Of a stretch of 64,000 nucleotides of DNA, positions 60,081-64,000 are shown piece after piece. Made by a program: the position numbers and the translations under genes. The stretch is from Eudromia elegans. Lineage: Eukaryota > Chordata > Aves > Tinamiformes > Tinamidae. Location: positions 2,219,665 through 2,283,664 of the forward strand of contig PTEX01000032.1 in NCBI GenBank assembly GCA_003342815.1. Reading direction: 5' to 3'. Numbering within the stretch: the first letter of the stretch is position 1; each line of letters opens with the position of its first letter. The notes beneath the pieces are model-generated. The model had not been told where the DNA came from. It saw nothing but the letters and a program-made list of their open reading frames with translations, and made no database searches.

Positions 60081-60600
60081 CAAGAAAAAGGATTAAATCT
60101 ACTTCAAGCTGACACTGCACAAGTGGCTCATCAGAACATTATTCTAACAAATGTAATCTAAGCTATACCCAAAATGTAATCATCTACTATTCCCAGTATT
60201 AAAGCAAAATAGTACTTAAAGAAAGTGATGCAGAACAAAATTTTATTAGCTTCTTGGATCATCTTTAATGATCCAAACATATAGTATGATATTAATGGGC
60301 TTATCTTCTTATTTTCTAAAACTATTCCGTTGCTGATTAAACATCAAATTTTAAATCGCTATTTTGATTTGCTAGAATTTCTGTATTGAAGACTCCAATT
60401 ATTGCCTCTTTTCCAACGGGGTTAGTTAATTTTGCTGGGTTTGCTTTTATATCCTTTAGTCATTTGTTGTCAGAACTGACCTACAATGTTGACGGTTCCA
60501 GGAAGGCAAAGGTTGCAATGCATTCTCTTATGGCACAAGCCTGGTCTTTGCCATCGGAGCCAAATCCTTCCTAAGCATCAGTGAGTTTTAAACATCTTGA
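60080..60600. promoter_or_regulatory. Strong enhancer-like block with 23-bp hairpin
   Basis: AT-rich single-copy DNA with AATGTAATCATCTAC, a perfect TTGGATCAT-CTTTA-ATGATCCAA hairpin (60254-60276), GCTGATTAAACATC, AAATCGCTATTTTGATTTGC, CTCCAATTATTGCC and TTAGTTAATTTTGC. Isolated CpGs remain. No recognisable coding frame. Inferred candidate conserved non-coding element. Confidence 0.45.
60254..60276. repeat. Perfect 9-bp inverted repeat
   Basis: Arms TTGGATCAT and ATGATCCAA flank CTTTA. GGATCA and GATCC occur on each arm symmetrically. It could be a dimer site or a small RNA hairpin. Confidence 0.8.
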
Positions 60601-60622
60601 AACATTTAAAACTATTCCATAC

Positions 60623-60648
60623 AAAATAAATAAATAAATAAATAAATA
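60623..60648 (+). repeat. (AAAT)n microsatellite
   Basis: About six perfect AAAT/AAATA units. A simple tandem repeat. Confidence 0.95.
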
Positions 60649-60649
60649 A

Positions 60650-63600
60650 CCTCCAAGAACAACATCTCAAGATACAATCAGCATTACTTTTATCAAATGA
60701 AAGTTTTCTGTGGAGCATCTTGGAGGAAGCAAGCTTCTCCTAGGTGGCACACTGAATAAATGAACATTCAAGCAAATAAAGGACATGGTATGAGCTACAT
60801 TTTTCTGTACAGATGTATTCATCAAGAAACTAGATGCTATTTTCTAAATCTCTTGCTAAGAGGTATTTATTCCATTCTTGAACATTAATGGGCTTCCTGT
60901 GTACTGATACTTACTACTAAATGCAGCCCATCAGAGGGGTTGGTTTAAATATCCAACAATGTGAGACACTCATTCTTTCATATTCATAAAGGAAAAGCAC
61001 AATGAAAGCAGAATATGCAGTACATCAGTAACCTGCAAAAGGCACTACAAAACCAGAAAGATGGAATTTTGGAAATAGCAGTTTGCCATTATGATAATAT
61101 ATTTAAATTTAATGATAACTATATAAGGTGTGTTAATTTTAAGTTTTAACATTGTATTTGAAGCATCCTCTCAAATACTATGGAATGGGGAGAAAGTCAG
61201 TGAATTAAATCTACTGAGAGAAAAATGTCTGCTGCTACAATACTTGGCAAAAATAGGGTACTAGATGAAAGCATGTTAGATTTTGGTTCATCATGGATAA
61301 GGCAGAGGTAATGGTAGTTGGCAGGTGAAAGCAACTGGGGAATTGGCAAGGTCTAGGAGACCCTTGGCTGAGAGCAGCTGCTGCTCTATCGTTAAAGCAC
61401 TTCATAACCTCAAGGTTTTACTCCTCCCTTCCTCTGGATTTCAGGGAGTGAAATGACTGAGGACTATTATCATCCATTTCTCCAATCAACAAGTTAGGTC
61501 TTTGTCCTTCAGATTACACCTCTGTCCAGTTTATTTGTTGCCGGTTTTGCCTCAAACTGGATTTCCAACTCTTGGCTAGGGTTCAGTCCTACCTTCAGGT
61601 TTGGGCAAGACCAGGCTCATAGGCAGCCGCCTGCTGAAGCCAGAGCTACCCCTGTGCTCCCGCCTCTCCACCCCTGCACCCCACAAAGCAACATTTGCAC
61701 CACTGCTCACAGACACCAGAACAAAAAGCAGCAAGAACACCATATAAATATGCACCTGCTTAGCTTGGGATCCCTTTGTTGCAAAAGCTGTTTGGGTTTA
61801 TACCCAACCACACAGCAGGTTGGAGCAGGGCATTCCAACACCTGGGAGCAACCTGCTTCTCTTCCCTACACTCTCCCAAGTGCTTGATTTTGCTCAGCCT
61901 CCCTCTCACTGTCGCACAGACTTCTCTGAGAAGAGGTGGCCATAAATACTTGGATTTGTTTGGGACCCTCTGCTTTGTGGAGTAAATGCTCCTCTTCCTC
62001 CCAATGGGCCCGTGACACCTAATGCAGACTGTGCAGAAGGTATTATATCACAGGAGATACTAAAAAAAATAGAGAAGCATGCATGCCTTAAATAATTTTG
62101 ACCTACATAGAAGCTCCTTTTATTAAATTGCCACATCTATTACCAAGGAGAAAGAGTCAAGTAGGCTATAGTATTCTATGAGCTTTGCTCTTAAAGGAGA
62201 ACTTTTGAAACATTGTTCTCTTTCATCAAAGAAGATGAGAAAGAATAGGATTAAGGTGAAGAGAAGGATTTCTTTGAATAGGGAAGATATAATTACATAT
62301 TTTCCATGGCACATACTGGAAAATGTAATATTGGATAACGCAAGTAACCTCAAATTTCATTGTATTTTAATAGAGAGCTCTCTTTTAAGGTTTTTATATT
62401 ATATACTGTATGTAGTTATACATAGAGACACTTCTCTCACATAAAAAGGATTGAGAAGGAATCAAATAGGAATAAACTCTTCCCCCCTAACCACTAAGGG
62501 AGCATGATAAAAAGGGACAATATCAGATTAGCTACAAATTTTCCATCTCATTGTTTCCTGAAAAATAAAATTTTATAATGAACATACTCCATACAAGCTG
62601 TGCAGAGCAAGTATCTCTTCCAAAAATGCACAGAGCAGTAGTAAAAATCAAGCATGGACTCAATGACATCTGTTGTGGCATTGTTATCAAATGCCATCCT
62701 TTTTACACAAATCTATAATAGTCACTACTTTTTTGTGTGGAAATATTAGTTTGTCTGCAGCATCTCAAAGTTGGCACACAAGGACCGACAGATGCTTTGG
62801 TTTTACCTCATCTTCAACTTACTTGGCTTCTCATTACACTAGCTACAGCTCGGCAAATTATTCCTCTGCTTTGGAAAGCTGACAAAATGCCATCTGTCTC
62901 TGCATGGTTATCAAAACTAATACTGTAATGCAAAAAAACTACGATCTGAAATTGTACCTGGCAACTACATGGTGAGGTCGAGTATCCTGTTAGATTACTC
63001 ACATACACGAATTTCAGTTAATGGACACCTACCTACTTGTCGTGCGCTCAGCCTAAGGAACTGCCAGGCTCTGACCTTTCTTGTGTGTTACTGCTTCTCA
63101 TGCCACTGACGTTGACTGACACTAATTATGGCTCGGAATGCAAAATGAAGTAGTTTCTCACCAGCTGAGATTCCAAGGTCACTATGATTAGACTATGAGT
63201 AGCTTTGGGGTTTTCTTATAAAGATGGGCAGCTGAGTGCATGGAGAAGGAAGGTTAAAAGGCCAAGGAAAGAGAAAGAGCAAGATTACGTCAGCATGGTT
63301 CAGCATGCAATCTGGTTGATCCAACAGGTACAAAATTCATCACTCAGGCTTTATAGAAAACACAAACAAGGAGTCATTAGGTAAAACACATCAAAGGAAG
63401 CTGCACTCAGCTGCAGTGTACAAATACCTACGTGCTCAACCCTAGAGCTAGCTTTAGCCAACTACAAGCTTAGAGATAAAACAGAAGCAAAGAGCCTATT
63501 GCCCAAAATCCAGACCAGCAGACACTGCCATCCCTTGCAGGGAACCTCTCTTCTGCATGCTGCTGAAAGTGGGAGAGTACAATGGAGTTGTACTCATCCC

Positions 63601-64000
63601 CTTCCTAAGCATCTCCTACTGCTCAGAGTCAAAAGGCAAGCTGGCCTTTGGTCTGAAGCAAAAAGGTGATTTTATGTTATTTTGCAAAGCGAGAAGGTAA
63701 GAGTAGCACAAACAAGCCTGCTGCTTTGGGTCTATACTCAGCAAAGGGAGCATCAGTTCCTTTATATTCTGAGTAACAGACTACATTGGGACACCGTAAA
63801 TAAGAAGCCAACATTTGTCCAACCCTTACTCAAAGCACTGAGCAATTCAAAGAACCTGCATCACACAGGACATACAACTTTTTATTTCATGTTTAAAGCC
63901 TTTCAAGGTAGGAGAACACTGAAATTAGAAAATATGCTTTAGATCTTTTTTTTTATGTAACGACATTTTTAAGTTCTGAAGAAATGAAAAGAAAATCTTG
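60650..64000. other. Intergenic stretch to window end, no gene recognised
   Basis: An AT-rich segment lies at about 61.08-61.20 kb. Overlapping short frames at 61.65-61.99, 62.1-62.4 and 62.7-63.0 kb occur on both strands without domain-like content. No repeat family or RNA gene is recognised. The window ends inside such DNA, so any neighbouring gene is outside it. Confidence 0.5.

Noticed and set aside
1..64000. CRISPR arrays, tRNA or rRNA genes, endogenous retrovirus, prophage, or a multi-gene novel system
   Set aside because: No regularly spaced direct repeats, cloverleaf-like conserved boxes, LTR pairs or viral-type ORFs were recognised, and the window has vertebrate non-coding character. 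I did not recognise any known miRNA, but an unknown hairpin cannot be excluded by eye.

Overview
The window looks like non-coding DNA from a sauropsid genome, most probably a bird. The evidence is three fragments of CR1 LINE retrotransposon (about 26.65-26.88 kb, 38.86-38.97 kb and 58.17-58.80 kb, all with the element on the minus strand), very low repeat density otherwise, no Alu, B1 or L1-type elements, moderately AT-rich sequence, and only short interspersed simple repeats. Nothing is bacterial or viral: there are no operons, ribosome binding sites or long ORFs. The longest open frames are 100-160 codons, overlap on both strands, and show no recognisable domain.

Layout. From 0 to 14.3 kb the sequence is AT-rich intergenic DNA with several compact, motif-rich blocks that read like conserved non-coding elements (3.4-4.4, 6.0-6.5 and 10.9-11.25 kb) and one old MIR-like SINE remnant (about 5.2 kb). 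At 14.3-14.76 kb there is a CpG-rich patch, followed directly by another enhancer-like block. From 15 to 26 kb the notable items are a 33-bp alternating purine-pyrimidine run beside a nested inverted repeat (18.6-18.9 kb) and an 18-bp perfect palindrome (24.0 kb). A GC-richer interval lies at 25-26.3 kb. From 26.6 to 38 kb a CR1 fragment is followed by the densest series of candidate regulatory blocks (27.2, 28.9-29.6, 30.3-30.7, 32.2, 33.7-34.0, 35.6-36.0, 36.35-36.6 and 37.4-37.7 kb). From 38.8 to 43.1 kb there is a second CR1 fragment and then the only interval with protein-like reading frames, mostly on the minus strand; they are broken by stops and an apparent frameshift and may be a decayed gene or unannotated exons. 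From 44 to 57 kb there are homopolymer tracts, more AT-rich blocks, a small CpG cluster (47.75-47.86 kb) and a clear CpG-island-like segment at 56.6-57.0 kb. From 57 to 64 kb there is the largest CR1 fragment, one more enhancer-like block (60.1-60.6 kb) and an (AAAT)n microsatellite.

The best overall interpretation is a gene desert or very long intron carrying distal regulatory DNA, as is typical around developmental transcription-factor genes. I could not identify the neighbouring gene or the species. Conservation is not visible in one sequence, so every block called conserved-like is an inference from composition and homeodomain, CCAAT or E-box-like motif density. No CRISPR array, tRNA, rRNA, integrated virus or novel defence or metabolic system was seen.
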